Source: BOG-908 sp964242595 (GTDB lineage Bacteria; Pseudomonadota; Alphaproteobacteria; Acetobacterales; Acetobacteraceae). From it: 64,000 nucleotides of DNA. A model generated the notes under the pieces. That model worked only from the letters and a program-made list of their open reading frames with translations, searched no databases and had not been told where the DNA came from. The stretch is from positions 12,234 through 76,233 of the forward strand of contig CAXTBC010000009.1 in assembly GCA_964242595.1 (NCBI GenBank). Direction: 5' to 3'. This document shows positions 1-9,295 of the stretch, in pieces (positions within the stretch are counted from its first letter, which is position 1; each line of letters starts with the position of its first letter). A program made the translations under genes and the position numbers.

Positions 1-17
1 ACCCGGAGGACACCACT

Positions 18-530
18 ATGAAGCCGTTTACCATGCTCGCATTTGCTACAACCTGTGCGCTGGCAGTCGGCATCCGGGCTGGCGCTACGACCAACGTCTC
101 TGCCGCCGACCGCGCCTTTGTGGCCATGGTGAGCCAAGGCGGCGCCTTCGAGGTGCAGGCCGGCACCGTCGGCGCCAGTCAAGGCACCACGCAGGATGTC
201 CGCGACCAGGGTAACACCGAGGTGCACGACCACACGCTGGTGGGGGCCAAGCTGAAAAACGTTGCCGCTGCCGCGGGGCTGAGCTTCCCTGACGCCCTGA
301 ACGCCAGCTTTCGCCAGGAGCTGGACAGCCTGCGCGCGGCACCCCCCGCCCGGTTCGATGCACTGTATCTTCAGGACATGCTCGACATCCACGCAAAGGA
401 CGGCGCCGCTTTCGCCAAGGAAGCTGCGAGCGGCACCAATTCCGGCCTGCGCGCCTTCGCGGCGGAAACCTACCGAATCGTGCAGCGACACATCGGCGAG
501 CTGCGCGCGGAGGGACCCGCAACCCCCTGA
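18..530 (+). CDS. DUF4142 domain exported protein
   Basis: A 170-residue protein with an N-terminal hydrophobic signal-like segment (about residues 1-25) and no lipobox cysteine, so probably periplasmic. The body is helical, with the pattern typical of DUF4142 (ferritin-like predicted fold): FVAMVSQGGAFEV near residue 34, then VHDHTLVGAKL and LYLQDMLDIHAKD. The family has no established reaction; members are often linked to envelope or stress functions. Start ATG at 18 follows a good GGAGGA at 5-10. The upstream context is cut off by the window edge. Family assignment is from pattern recognition and fairly sure; function is unknown. Confidence 0.8.
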   Translation: MKPFTMLAFATTCALAVGIRAGATTNVSAADRAFVAMVSQGGAFEVQAGTVGASQGTTQDVRDQGNTEVHDHTLVGAKLKNVAAAAGLSFPDALNASFRQELDSLRAAPPARFDALYLQDMLDIHAKDGAAFAKEAASGTNSGLRAFAAETYRIVQRHIGELRAEGPATP

Positions 531-638
531 CCTATTTGCAACACTGCCTTACACAGCACTGAAGCTCGCAGCTTCGTGTAGTTCCAACCGGAACGTTCTG
601 ACGCAGATTGCAACCTTAGGTTTCGGTAGGGGAAATTT

Positions 639-998
639 TTGGACATTCTGCTGGTGGAGGACGACGAGCTAGTGCGCGACTGCCTGTTCGAGGCCCTGCT
701 CGATGCGGGACTGCGCACGAAGGGCAGCGGCACCGCCGAGGCTGCGCTGGAGCTGCTGGACGCCGCCCATCCGCCGGGCGTGGTGGTGACCGACATCAAC
801 CTGGGCCCTGGGATGGACGGCCTGGCCTTCGCCCGAGCTGCCCGCAAGGTGTGCCCCGGCCTGCCGGTGGTGTTCATCAGCGGCCGTTACTCCGAGCTGC
901 GGAACATGATGCCGCACGAACGTTTTTTGCCCAAGCCGTTTACGACGCCGGCTTTGCTGCGGGCGATTGAGGATGTTCGGGCGGCGGTTCGGGTTTAA
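639..998 (+). CDS. single-domain response regulator (CheY-like), TTG start
   Basis: A 119-residue receiver domain with no output domain. Acidic pocket EDDE at residues 7-10, probable phosphoacceptor Asp52 in VVTDINLG, Ser81 in FISG, and conserved Lys99 in LPKPF. It would be phosphorylated by a histidine kinase and act through protein contacts; no kinase lies in the window. The start is TTG at 639, preceded by TAGGGGAA at 627-634; no ATG fits the domain start. It stands alone, with a repeat block directly downstream. The receiver call is secure; the signalling partner is unknown. Confidence 0.88.
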   Translation: MDILLVEDDELVRDCLFEALLDAGLRTKGSGTAEAALELLDAAHPPGVVVTDINLGPGMDGLAFARAARKVCPGLPVVFISGRYSELRNMMPHERFLPKPFTTPALLRAIEDVRAAVRV

Positions 999-1002
999 GG
1001 AA

Positions 1003-1050
1003 CCAAGCAAGGACTTCTTTCTTGAAAGAAAGAAGCAAAGAACTTCCACT
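1003..1050. repeat. family A intergenic repeat (single half-unit)
   Basis: Contains the pattern AAGCAAGGA followed by the inverted repeat CTTCTTTC/GAAAGAAG and then AAGCAAAGAACTT. It begins right after the response regulator stop. It is one of at least 16 copies in the window (see the repeat finding). Confidence 0.75.
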
Positions 1051-1112
1051 GATTGTGGCGCGTATTTCCTGCATCGCTCGACCGACTTGAGTCGAGCTTC
1101 TAACAGAACGGG

Positions 1113-1193
1113 TTTGGGGCTTCAAGCTCCGTCGCGCTAATGCGTGCTGCGCACGATGGGGTTAGCGCAGAGCCCCAACCTTTTTGCCAATCA
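1113..1193. repeat. family B intergenic repeat (degenerate half)
   Basis: Carries GGGGTTAGCGCAGAGCCCC together with the TGCGTGCTGCGCACGA segment that recurs in other family B copies at about 9550, 11920 and 28670. It lies between the convergent response regulator and ArnT-like genes. Confidence 0.6.
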
Positions 1194-1196
1194 GTT

Positions 1197-2864
1197 CTAC
1201 TCAACAAACAACACCAGTCGCACCCACCGTCCGCGTGAGTAGTTGAACCCGTCAACCTCCCCCACCCTGCGCACCCGTACTCCGAGCGACGCCGCCATGG
1301 CCTGGAACGAAGCCAGTTCCGTGCCGGCCACCAGGACGGCGCTGGCGGTCCCCTGCCGCAACGCCCGTGCGGCCGAGGGGCCGTTGAACAGAAGCTGGGT
1401 GTGCGTGCCGGTCAGGAACACGAGGCTGGGCTCGGCGTAGCCGGCCACTGCCAGGCCGTTGCCGGCCGGGTTGTCCGCCGGCCAGGCCTGCCGCAGCAGC
1501 CGGGCCGCGCGGGGCGCGATCCATAGCGCGTCGAGCGCCGGCAGCTCGAGCTGCAGGATACCGGCATACAGCAGGACGCAGGCGGCAAGCGGCGTCCATC
1601 CCGGGCGGCGCCAGGCCAGCCCTCCGGCCAGCACCGCGCCGGCGGCGGCCGGCACCCCCAGCCACCAGGCGGCGTGCAGCGCCACCGGCAAGGCCAGTGC
1701 CGCGCCGGCCACCGCCAGGGTGGCCAGCGCCAGCCCAGCCTGGCCGAGCCGGCGCTGCCAGGCTGGCTGGCGGGCGGGCGCCAGGCGCGCGGCCAGCAGG
1801 AACAGGGCCGGATACAACGGCAGGGTATAGTGCGGCAGCTTGGTGGGCACCGCCTCGAACACCAGCCAGGCCGGCAGCGCCCAGGCGATCAGGAAGCGCG
1901 TGGCGGGTTCCCGCCGCACCGCCCAGGCGGCCGGGATGGCGACCACCACCGCCGCGCTGAAGGGGAACGCCAGCAACGGGATCAATAGCAGGTGCAGGCC
2001 CGGGAAGCCGCCATGCGCCTCGGCCCCGCCGGCGAGCTTGCCGGCCAGGTCGCCACCCACTGCCTGGGCGAAGAAGGCGCCGTGCGTGGCCAGGCCGATG
2101 GCGACGAACCACGGCGCCACGCAGGCCAGCATCAGTGGCACGCCCCAGGCCGGGCGCAGCGCCGCCAGCCAGGCGGCCCGCCGTTCCCACGCGCACAGCA
2201 CGCCGGCGGCAAGGCCGGCCACCATCGGCGTGATCGGGCCTTTCAGCAGGATGCCGGTTGCCACCGCCAGCCAGAACGCGGCAGCTTGCCACCGCCGCAC
2301 GGGCACGCCCAGCCAGGCGCGCGCCAGCACCGCCATTGCGATGGTGGTGACGCCAAGCAGCGCCGCATCCGTCTTGGCGATGTGGGTCTCGGCGGCGAGG
2401 ATAAGGCAGCCGGCCAGCATGCCGCCCGCGAGCATCGCCTGGCGCGGTCCCGGCGTCAGCAGCCGCCCGGCCGAAGCGGTGGCCAGCACGGCGGCGATGC
2501 CGCCCAGCAGCGAGGGGATGCGGTACGGCCAGATAGGGTTGGCGAGGCCCTGCTGACCGGAGCCGGGCTCTGCGAAGACAGCCCCGGCGACGGCGGCGAA
2601 CGGCGCCTGCAGCCAGTAGATGCCGATCGGCTTGCGCAGCCGCGGCACGGCACCGTTCATGATGCGCACGTAGTCACCCGTCTCGTTCATCTGCTTGCTC
2701 GCTTGCGCGAACCGGCTCTCGTCGCGGTCCCCCGGCGGCAGACTGAAAAAGCCGGGCAACCACAATGCCAGGCAAAGCAGCGTCAGAAGAACAGCGCCCT
2801 TAAAGAATGACGGGGGGTCTGGGGGGGAAGGCACTTCTCCCCCAGCGCTTACTTCCTGACGCAT
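1197..2864 (-). CDS. ArnT/PMT-like integral membrane glycosyltransferase
   Basis: A 555-residue polytopic membrane protein of the GT-C (ArnT, protein O-mannosyltransferase) superfamily. After the first membrane helix (about 24-42) comes the hallmark acidic loop PPGDRDESRFA (residues 44-53), where Asp/Glu form the active site, then further helices and a soluble C-terminal domain. ArnT relatives move a sugar from a polyprenyl phosphate to lipid A or another acceptor on the periplasmic side; the donor and acceptor here cannot be told. The start at 2864 has no clear ribosome site, and the first ~20 residues (Pro/Gly rich) overlap sequence resembling repeat family B, so the true N-terminus is uncertain. 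Confidence 0.82.
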   Translation of the reverse strand: MRQEVSAGGEVPSPPDPPSFFKGAVLLTLLCLALWLPGFFSLPPGDRDESRFAQASKQMNETGDYVRIMNGAVPRLRKPIGIYWLQAPFAAVAGAVFAEPGSGQQGLANPIWPYRIPSLLGGIAAVLATASAGRLLTPGPRQAMLAGGMLAGCLILAAETHIAKTDAALLGVTTIAMAVLARAWLGVPVRRWQAAAFWLAVATGILLKGPITPMVAGLAAGVLCAWERRAAWLAALRPAWGVPLMLACVAPWFVAIGLATHGAFFAQAVGGDLAGKLAGGAEAHGGFPGLHLLLIPLLAFPFSAAVVVAIPAAWAVRREPATRFLIAWALPAWLVFEAVPTKLPHYTLPLYPALFLLAARLAPARQPAWQRRLGQAGLALATLAVAGAALALPVALHAAWWLGVPAAAGAVLAGGLAWRRPGWTPLAACVLLYAGILQLELPALDALWIAPRAARLLRQAWPADNPAGNGLAVAGYAEPSLVFLTGTHTQLLFNGPSAARALRQGTASAVLVAGTELASFQAMAASLGVRVRRVGEVDGFNYSRGRWVRLVLFVE

Positions 2865-2912
2865 GATGCCGGCGGGGTATCACGCCGCTTTGGCTTGCGC
2901 CATTAACCCCCC

Positions 2913-4163
2913 ATGGACCCCACCCGCCTCTTCGCCCTGCAACTCCTGCGCGCGGTGATCGACCAGCACCGCTCGCTGGACGAAGCGCTGGACCGCCTGG
3001 CCGGCGAGGCGCGCGACAGGGCCGCGGCGCACCGGCTGGCGGCTACCGCGCTGCGCCGCGCCGGCACGCTGGACGCCGTGCTGGAGCCGCACCTCAAGCG
3101 CGCGCCGCCGGACGCGGTCAGGCTGATCCTGCGCCTGGGCGCGGCCCAGCTGCTGCTGCTGGACACCCCGCCGCATGCCGCCGTGGCCACCAGCGTGGAG
3201 CTGGCCAGGACGCAGAAGCTGGCGCCCTTCGCCGGACTGGTGAACGCGGTGCTGCGCCGGGTGGCCGAGGGCGGTGCTGCGGCGATGGCGGAGCTCGATT
3301 CGCCGCGGCTGGACACGCCGCCCTGGCTATGGGCGAGCTGGGGCGCCCAGGCGCGCGCCATCGCCATGGCCCACCAGCAGGAAGCGCCGCTGGACCTGAC
3401 GTTGAAGCACTTTCCGGAGCCGGGCACCGCACTGCCCGAAGGCGGCACGATGCTACCCGGCGGCAGCGTGCGCCTGCCCGCCGGCACGCGGGTGACCGAC
3501 CTTCCCGGCCTGGCGGCCGGGGATTTCTGGGTGCAGGACAGCGCTGCCGCCTGGCCGGCGCGCCTGCTGTTCCCCCGGCCGGGCGAAGTGGTGGCCGACC
3601 TGTGCGCGGCGCCTGGCGGCAAGACGGCGCAGCTGGCCGCCGCCGGCGCCCGCGTGCTGGCGGTGGAGAGCAACGAGAAGCGCGTCCCCCGCCTGCGCGA
3701 GAACCTCGGGCGGCTGGGGCTGGCCGCCGAGCTGGTCCAGGCCGACGCCAACGCCTGGCGTCCGGAAGCGCTGCTCGACGCGGTTCTGCTGGATGCCCCG
3801 TGCTCGGCCACCGGCACCATCCGGCGCCATCCGGACCTGCCGCACATCAAGCGGCCGGCGGACCTGGCAGCGCTGGTGGCGGGCCAGGACAGGCTGCTGG
3901 AGTCGGCCGCCGCCATGCTGCGGCCCGGGGGCCGGCTGGTCTATGCGGTGTGCTCCCTGCAGCCAGAAGAAGGCGAGCAGCGCGTGGCCACCGCGCTCCG
4001 CCTTGGCCTGGAACCGGCGCCGTTCACCGCGGGGGAGCTAGCCGCGCTGCCCGAAGCTCGCACGCCGGACGGCTGGCTGCGCACCACGCCGGCCTTGTGG
4101 GCGGACCGGGGCGGCATGGACGGGTTCTTCTGCGCGCGGTTCACCAAGGGGCAAATTACGTAG
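2913..4163 (+). CDS. rsmB: 16S rRNA (cytosine-967-C5)-methyltransferase RsmB
   Basis: A 416-residue protein of usual family length. Residues 1-130 form the NusB-like RNA-binding domain; the rest is a Rossmann methyltransferase. SAM motif I is DLCAAPGGKT (229-238). The DAPC motif carries Cys297 and the catalytic cysteine is Cys347 in VCSLQPEEG. The C-terminus has the typical GGMDGFFCARF. It methylates C967 of 16S rRNA with SAM. The neighbourhood rsmB-rpe-heparinase is common in related alphaproteobacteria; here an opposite-strand broken gene separates rsmB from rpe. Confidence 0.95.
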   Translation: MDPTRLFALQLLRAVIDQHRSLDEALDRLAGEARDRAAAHRLAATALRRAGTLDAVLEPHLKRAPPDAVRLILRLGAAQLLLLDTPPHAAVATSVELARTQKLAPFAGLVNAVLRRVAEGGAAAMAELDSPRLDTPPWLWASWGAQARAIAMAHQQEAPLDLTLKHFPEPGTALPEGGTMLPGGSVRLPAGTRVTDLPGLAAGDFWVQDSAAAWPARLLFPRPGEVVADLCAAPGGKTAQLAAAGARVLAVESNEKRVPRLRENLGRLGLAAELVQADANAWRPEALLDAVLLDAPCSATGTIRRHPDLPHIKRPADLAALVAGQDRLLESAAAMLRPGGRLVYAVCSLQPEEGEQRVATALRLGLEPAPFTAGELAALPEARTPDGWLRTTPALWADRGGMDGFFCARFTKGQIT

Positions 4164-4222
4164 GAGAAGCAAGCTTCCTTTGGAAACGGATTTACCACAC
4201 GTATCGGGCGGGCGGCTTCAGG

Positions 4223-5186
4223 TTACTGCGCCGGCTGCAAAAAGCTGTACCGTTCACGAAGATACCCCGCCCAGGAACCTGCATCGCCGCTCACCGAGGT
4301 CAGAGGCCGGTTGAATACACGCTCAGTCGAGCGGCTTACAAAGCGGTCGGGCTCGCACAAAAGTTGGCTGAAAACGCCGAACACGTCGTCAGCGAAACGA
4401 CGCAGGTTCGGTGCGGTGATCTTATGGAAGGCCGTGTTGGCCGAAGGCGAGATGTGGAGAACGCGCACTTGTTGCGTCCCGTCCTCCTCCGCTTCTTGCA
4501 TTCCATAGGCCAGCATCTGCTGCCGCAGGAGCTGATAGAACGGATCCCAGAAAAAATCCTCGATCCGCAGACCGAGGTCATTGCGGATCGGTCCGTGCGG
4601 CGCGAACACGATGTCTTTGTAGCGGCGAAGCCGTTCTTCGTTGCCCTTGGGTGGGATGGGAGATCCGTAACTCTCGGTGTATTTCCACTCGATCAGGACT
4701 GTCTCGACCCGGCCCTCATGCTTGAATCGGACGATGGCGTCGGCGCTGGTCGCGTTGGCACCGCGGGTGCGCAAGCCGGACTTGCCGCCCTCGTTGAGGT
4801 AATCTCTTTTGCCGATCCACTCGAAACCGACAAACCACGGCTGCCCGTCCGGCCCGGTCTCGACAGCCAGCATCGTCGGCGGCGCGATGCCGAGTGCTTC
4901 GCCTATCAACCCGCGCCAGAAGCGCGGGACGCGTGGCGAGAGGCATCAGGAACTTCAGGCAACACACCTGCGAGGACAAAGCGTGGTTGGCATGCCGGTG
5001 CCAACTGATCGAGCGTTCGACAAAATAGTCCGGCGCCAGACTCCGGATATCAGGAGCCAGGTTCATCGCTCGGCACTCGGGCCGCAACCGATAGCCAGCG
5101 CCTTCGTAACCGGCGGCCTCAGGCGGAAAGTTATGAGCGAAGTAGCTCCCCTGAGCGGCACATTGGGCTGGAATGAAATCGTTCAT
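4223..5186 (-). pseudogene. PD-(D/E)XK-type putative restriction endonuclease (PGN_0703-like), frameshifted
   Basis: The N-terminal ~90 residues (from ATG 5186, reading MNDFIPAQCAAQGSYFAHN) are in one frame and the C-terminal ~230 residues are in another. The switch falls at a CCC run near 4913-4917 (GGG on the coding strand), where deleting one base joins ALLAR to LIGEALGIAPP. The downstream part has TLIEWKYTESYG-like residues (VLIEWKYTESYG), the E-x-K signature of PD-(D/E)XK nucleases, and HISPSANTAFH. It lies antisense between rsmB and rpe, splitting a conserved pair, and has lower GC than its neighbours, so it is probably an acquired gene. The family name is from memory; the frameshift could also be a sequencing error. 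Confidence 0.65.
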
Positions 5187-5320
5187 GCAACAAAATCAGC
5201 TCAACCATACGGTATGTCCGGCCAAATCCGGCCGCAGGCGGCTCTCCTAAAGAAAGATGCTCGCGGTCTCTCTCCTCTCCCAGGTTGCCCCCTCACGCCC
5301 CCACACCGTAGAACCGGGCG

Positions 5321-5989
5321 ATGCCGCCACAACCGATCCTGATCGCCCCCAGCCTGCTCGCCGCCGATTTCGGGCGGCTGGCCGAGGAGGTGGCCGCCAT
5401 CGAGGCGGCCGGCGCCGACTGGCTGCACCTGGACGTGATGGATGGCCACTTCGTGCCCAACATCAGCTTCGGCCCGGTGGTGCTCAAGGCGCTGCGCCAG
5501 CGCACGCGGCTGCCGTTCGACGTGCACCTGATGATCGCGCCGGCGGACCTCTACTTGCAGGCCTTTGCCGAGGCGGGCGCCGACCACATCCTGGTGCACG
5601 CCGAGGCCGGGCCGCACACCCATCGCTCGCTGCAGGCGATCGCCGCACTCGGTAAGAAGGCCGGCCTGGTGCTCAACCCCGCCACGCCCGCCGCCCACGC
5701 CGCCTGCGTGCTGGACCTGGTGGACATCATCCTGGTGATGTCCGTGAACCCCGGCTTCGGCGGCCAGCGCTTCCTGCACAGCCAGCTCGCCAAGATCGCC
5801 GCGCTGCGGGCGATGATCGATGCCGGCGGGCGCGCCATCCGGCTGGAGGTGGATGGCGGGATCGACGCCCAGACGGCTCGCCTGTGCGTCGCCGCAGGGG
5901 CTGACACGTTCGTGGCCGGCACGGCGGTGTTCGGCACTCAGGATTACGCGGCCGCCGTCGCCGCCCTGCGCGGCGCCTCCGCCGCGTGA
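5321..5989 (+). CDS. rpe: ribulose-phosphate 3-epimerase
   Basis: A 222-residue TIM barrel interconverting ribulose 5-phosphate and xylulose 5-phosphate. All family marks are present: Ser11 in IAPSLLAADF, metal ligands His36 and Asp38 in WLHLDVMDGHFVPN, His69 in FDVHLM, the phosphate-binding loop SVNPGFGGQ (141-149), and Asp178 in EVDGG. Length is normal. The stop overlaps the GTG of the next gene by four bases (GTGA), which suggests translational coupling to the heparinase-like gene. Confidence 0.96.
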   Translation: MPPQPILIAPSLLAADFGRLAEEVAAIEAAGADWLHLDVMDGHFVPNISFGPVVLKALRQRTRLPFDVHLMIAPADLYLQAFAEAGADHILVHAEAGPHTHRSLQAIAALGKKAGLVLNPATPAAHAACVLDLVDIILVMSVNPGFGGQRFLHSQLAKIAALRAMIDAGGRAIRLEVDGGIDAQTARLCVAAGADTFVAGTAVFGTQDYAAAVAALRGASAA

Positions 5990-7572
5990 CGATCTCCCGC
6001 TCCTTCCGCTCGGTCCGGCTGCGCCTGGCCAGGCTGCCCAGCCTGCGCATGTCCGTCCCCGACATGCCGGCGGTGCCGGTGCGTGACCCGTGGCCCGGCG
6101 ACCCGGCACGCGGCGCGCGCCTGCTGAAAGGCGAGCTGACGCTGTCCGGCGCGGTGCGCGTGCTCAAACCCGGCGGCTGGCCGGATGCCGGCGGCCACCC
6201 GGTGATGCGCGCCCACGCGCACGGCTTCACCTGGATGCGGGATCTGCGGGTGATCGGCACGGACGCCGCCCGCATGCGCGCCCGCGCCTTGGTGGGCGAC
6301 TGGATCTCCGGCGGCGATGCCGACCCGCTGGCCCAGCGCCCGGACGTGGCCGGCAGCCGCATCGCCGCCTGGCTCGGCCATTACGACTTCTTCGCCGCCA
6401 GCGCCGACGACGAGTTTCGCCGCCGCCTGATGTGGCGCCTGGTCGCCGATTCCCGCGTGCTCTCGGCCGCCATGCCGGCCGAGGAGCAGGACGGCCGCGC
6501 GCTGACCGCTTTGCGCGGCCTGATCAGCGCCGCCATCGCCCTGCCGGAACACGCGCCCTACCTGAGCCGCGCGGTGCGCTTCCTGCCGCAGGAGATCGGC
6601 CGGCAGGTGCTGCCCGATGGCGGCCACGCCGAGCGCAGCCCGGCCGCCCACCTGGTGGCCCTGCGCGACCTGATCGAGATGCGCGCTTTGCTGCATCTGG
6701 GCGGCGCGCCCGCCCCGGCCGCGCTGGGCGCGGCCATAGACCGGCTCTCGCTGGCGCTGCGCACGCTGCGCCACGGCGATGGCGGGCTGGCCCTGTTCAA
6801 CGGCACCCGCGACGAACCGGCCACGCTAATCGAGCTGGTGCTGAGCCAGGCCGGCCGCGCCGGCCGCGCGCCGGCCACCCTGCCCGACACCGGCTTCCAG
6901 CGTCTGCAGGCCGGCCGCACCGTGCTGATCGCCGACGTGGGCGCGCCCGCCGCCCCCGGGCTGGACCGCATGGCCCATGCCGGCACGCTGAGCTTCGAGC
7001 TCTCGCTGGGGCGCGAACGGCTGATCGTGAACTGCGGCGCCGCCCCGATCGGCGCCGCGGCCTGGACCGACGCGGCACGCGCCACCGCGGCCCACTCCAC
7101 CCTGGTGATTGCCGACACCAGCAGCGCCGAGCTGAAGCTGGGCGGGCTGGGCCGGCGGCCGGAGCGCGTGACGGTGGAGCGCCAGGAGGCCAACGGCGCG
7201 CACTGGCTCGAGGCCAGCCAGGACGGCTGGCGCAAGCCGTTTGGCGCGGTGCACCGCCGCCGGCTGTACCTGGCCGAAAGCGGCGAGGACATCCGCGGCG
7301 AGGATGTGATCGAGGCCGCCACACCGCACCCTTACGCGATACGCTTCCACCTGCATCCCGCAGTGATCGCCAGTTTGCAGCAGGACGGCGAGGCGGTGCT
7401 GCTACGCCTGCCCAGCGGCGGCTGGCGCCTGCGTGCGGAGGGAGCGAAGGTGTCGCTCGAGGAGAGCGTGTATTTGGGCGGCGCGGAGCCTCGGCGCAGC
7501 GAGCAGGTGGTTCTGACCGGGAAGCAGGATGGGGCGCAGCATGTGAAGTGGGCGATTACCAAGGTTGGGTGA
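5986..7572 (+). CDS. heparinase II/III family protein
   Basis: A 528-residue protein with the usual two parts: an alpha-helical toroid N-terminal half and a beta-sandwich C-terminal half containing GTLSFELSLGRERLIVNCG and a TAAHSTLVIAD segment, both typical of alphaproteobacterial heparinase II/III relatives. These are annotated as polysaccharide lyases, but for this chromosomal subgroup next to rsmB-rpe the substrate is unknown. It has no clear signal peptide. The start is GTG at 5986, overlapping the rpe stop. The 3' end runs directly into a family A repeat. Confidence 0.82.
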   Translation: MTISRSFRSVRLRLARLPSLRMSVPDMPAVPVRDPWPGDPARGARLLKGELTLSGAVRVLKPGGWPDAGGHPVMRAHAHGFTWMRDLRVIGTDAARMRARALVGDWISGGDADPLAQRPDVAGSRIAAWLGHYDFFAASADDEFRRRLMWRLVADSRVLSAAMPAEEQDGRALTALRGLISAAIALPEHAPYLSRAVRFLPQEIGRQVLPDGGHAERSPAAHLVALRDLIEMRALLHLGGAPAPAALGAAIDRLSLALRTLRHGDGGLALFNGTRDEPATLIELVLSQAGRAGRAPATLPDTGFQRLQAGRTVLIADVGAPAAPGLDRMAHAGTLSFELSLGRERLIVNCGAAPIGAAAWTDAARATAAHSTLVIADTSSAELKLGGLGRRPERVTVERQEANGAHWLEASQDGWRKPFGAVHRRRLYLAESGEDIRGEDVIEAATPHPYAIRFHLHPAVIASLQQDGEAVLLRLPSGGWRLRAEGAKVSLEESVYLGGAEPRRSEQVVLTGKQDGAQHVKWAITKVG

Positions 7573-7690
7573 GGCAAGGCCTTCTTTTCTGAAGAAAAGA
7601 AGCAAAAGACTTTTGCTCACTGGGCGCGCACCGTTCTGCACCACCCGACAGAGGAGTAAGAGCTTCTTGGTTCTTGTTCAGAAAAGCGCC
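7572..7690. repeat. family A repeat, second half degenerate
   Basis: First half: GGCAAGGCCTTCTTTTCTG, then AAGAAAAGAAGCAAAAGAC. The opposite half is decayed (AAGAGCTTCTTGGTTCTTG at about 7659-7677). It begins at the heparinase stop codon. Confidence 0.7.
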
Positions 7691-8182
7691 AATTTCAGGG
7701 TTGGCATCGCAGCGTATCGCAGTTGGTATAGTTTGAAATCATTGGTCGACGAAGATAGCGTCCGTTGTCAAGATTACCGTCGTCATTTTGGCCGCAGGTG
7801 CTTTCCTTGTGGAAGAAGGACTACTGAACGTAGCTGTAAATTCTTCAAGGAATTTTAGATCATTCATGGCTAAGTCAACTCGATTGTCAAACATTCGATG
7901 ATCGTGGTGACGAGGTCGCTATCAGGTCAACGTTCTGCGCAGGCTTTGGCTTTTCTGCATTTCAAGAAGTAGTTGTGAAGCTGAACAATATCGCCCAGTG
8001 GGAAAGCCTGCTCCGTAAACTTAGTTGGACAGTCGACGGTTGTGAAGTGGATGACGGATAAGAAGCTCCTGATCGTCGCAGACCGGCCAGAGGTGCTGCG
8101 ATCCGGTCCGTGCAACGTAGCAGATTTGACTATGACTATCGCGTTTGCTCGAAGCGCCTGCCGTTAAAAGAAATTGCCTCGA
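7691..8182. other. gene-free, lower-GC spacer
   Basis: About 490 bases, visibly more AT-rich than the flanks. Short open frames here have neither recognisable motifs nor the strong third-position GC bias of real genes in the window. It must contain the promoter of the following glycosyltransferase, but no clear -35/-10 pair stands out. It may be a remnant of lost accessory DNA. Confidence 0.5.
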
Positions 8183-9295
8183 ATGCGCATCGCCGAAGTC
8201 ACAAACGTGGATTTCTCCCTCCGCCACTTCCTCCTCCCGCTCATGCGCGGCCTGCGCGCCCAAGGCCACGAGGTCATAGGCGTGTGCGCCGACGGCGCGC
8301 TCCTGGACGACGTGCGCGCAGAAGGCTTCCGCGTGGTGACGCCGCCGCTGGCGCGCAGCCTCTCGCCAAGCGCGCAGTTCCGCGCGTTCCTGGCGTTGTA
8401 CCGGCTGTTCCGTGCCGAGAAGCCGGATCTGGTGCACGCCCACATGCCGATAAGCGGCTTTCTGGCGAGGCTCGCGGCACGCGCGGCCGGCGTGCCGCGC
8501 GTGGCCTACACGTGCCATGGCTTCCTATTCAACCAGCCCGGCCCTTGGCCGCGCCGAGCAGCGTCGTTGCTGATGGAGTGGGTGGCCGGACGGATCACTG
8601 ACGTGTTCATGACGGTGTCCACCGAGGAGGCGGCCGACGCGGCACGGTTGCGCATCCACAAGCGCTCTGTCGCCATCGGCAACGGACGCGATCCGGCCGT
8701 CTTCCGTCCGGACCCGCGGGCACGCGCCGCGTTGCGGGCCGCGTTCGGCGTGCCCGAGAGCCGCGTGGTTATCACCGCCGTCTCCAGGCTGGTGCGCCAC
8801 AAGGGCTACCCCGAGTTGCTCGACGCCGTGCAGGGCATCGACGCCGAGTTGTGGGTGGTGGGCGAGCGCCTCGCCTCGGACCACGGGGAGGACATGGAGC
8901 CGTATTTCGCGCGCGCCGCGCTGGGCAGCCGCGTGCGCCGGCTGGGCTACCGCACGGACGTGCCGGCGCTGCTGGCGGCGTCCGACATCTTCGTGCTGCC
9001 CAGCCACTTCGAAGGGTTGCCGATGTCGGTGATCGAAGCCATGTTGTGCGGCCTGCCGGTAGTGGCCACCGCCATACGCGGCCCGCGCGAACAGGTGCGC
9101 CACGGTGTCACCGGGCTGCTGGTCCCGGCAGGTGACGACGCCGCGCTGGCCGCAGCCCTCACCACCTTGGTGCAGGACGCCGCGTTGCGGCAGCGCATGG
9201 GCGCCGTTGGCTTGAGGCTTGCCGTCAAGGAGCACGACGAGGCGCGGGTGGTCGCGCGCACTATTCAGACGCTTGGGTGTCTGGTTTTGCCTTGA
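8183..9295 (+). CDS. GT-B glycosyltransferase, family 4
   Basis: About 370 residues with two Rossmann domains. The N-terminal acceptor domain begins RIAEVTNVDFSLRHFLLPL and includes HAHMPISGFLARLAA and YTCHGFLF. The C-terminal GT4 domain has VSRLVRHKGYPELLDA and the E-x7-E donor motif in HFEGLPMSVIEAMLCG. It is probably a cytosolic or membrane-associated retaining transferase for exopolysaccharide or lipid-linked sugars; donor and acceptor are unknown. ATG at 8183 was chosen; an in-frame TTG at 8174 adds three residues. No polysaccharide operon surrounds it. Confidence 0.85.
   Translation: MRIAEVTNVDFSLRHFLLPLMRGLRAQGHEVIGVCADGALLDDVRAEGFRVVTPPLARSLSPSAQFRAFLALYRLFRAEKPDLVHAHMPISGFLARLAARAAGVPRVAYTCHGFLFNQPGPWPRRAASLLMEWVAGRITDVFMTVSTEEAADAARLRIHKRSVAIGNGRDPAVFRPDPRARAALRAAFGVPESRVVITAVSRLVRHKGYPELLDAVQGIDAELWVVGERLASDHGEDMEPYFARAALGSRVRRLGYRTDVPALLAASDIFVLPSHFEGLPMSVIEAMLCGLPVVATAIRGPREQVRHGVTGLLVPAGDDAALAAALTTLVQDAALRQRMGAVGLRLAVKEHDEARVVARTIQTLGCLVLP

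Noticed and set aside
7565..7858. 97-codon frame after the heparinase gene
   Set aside because: It is made of repeat and low-GC spacer sequence with no motif or ribosome site.
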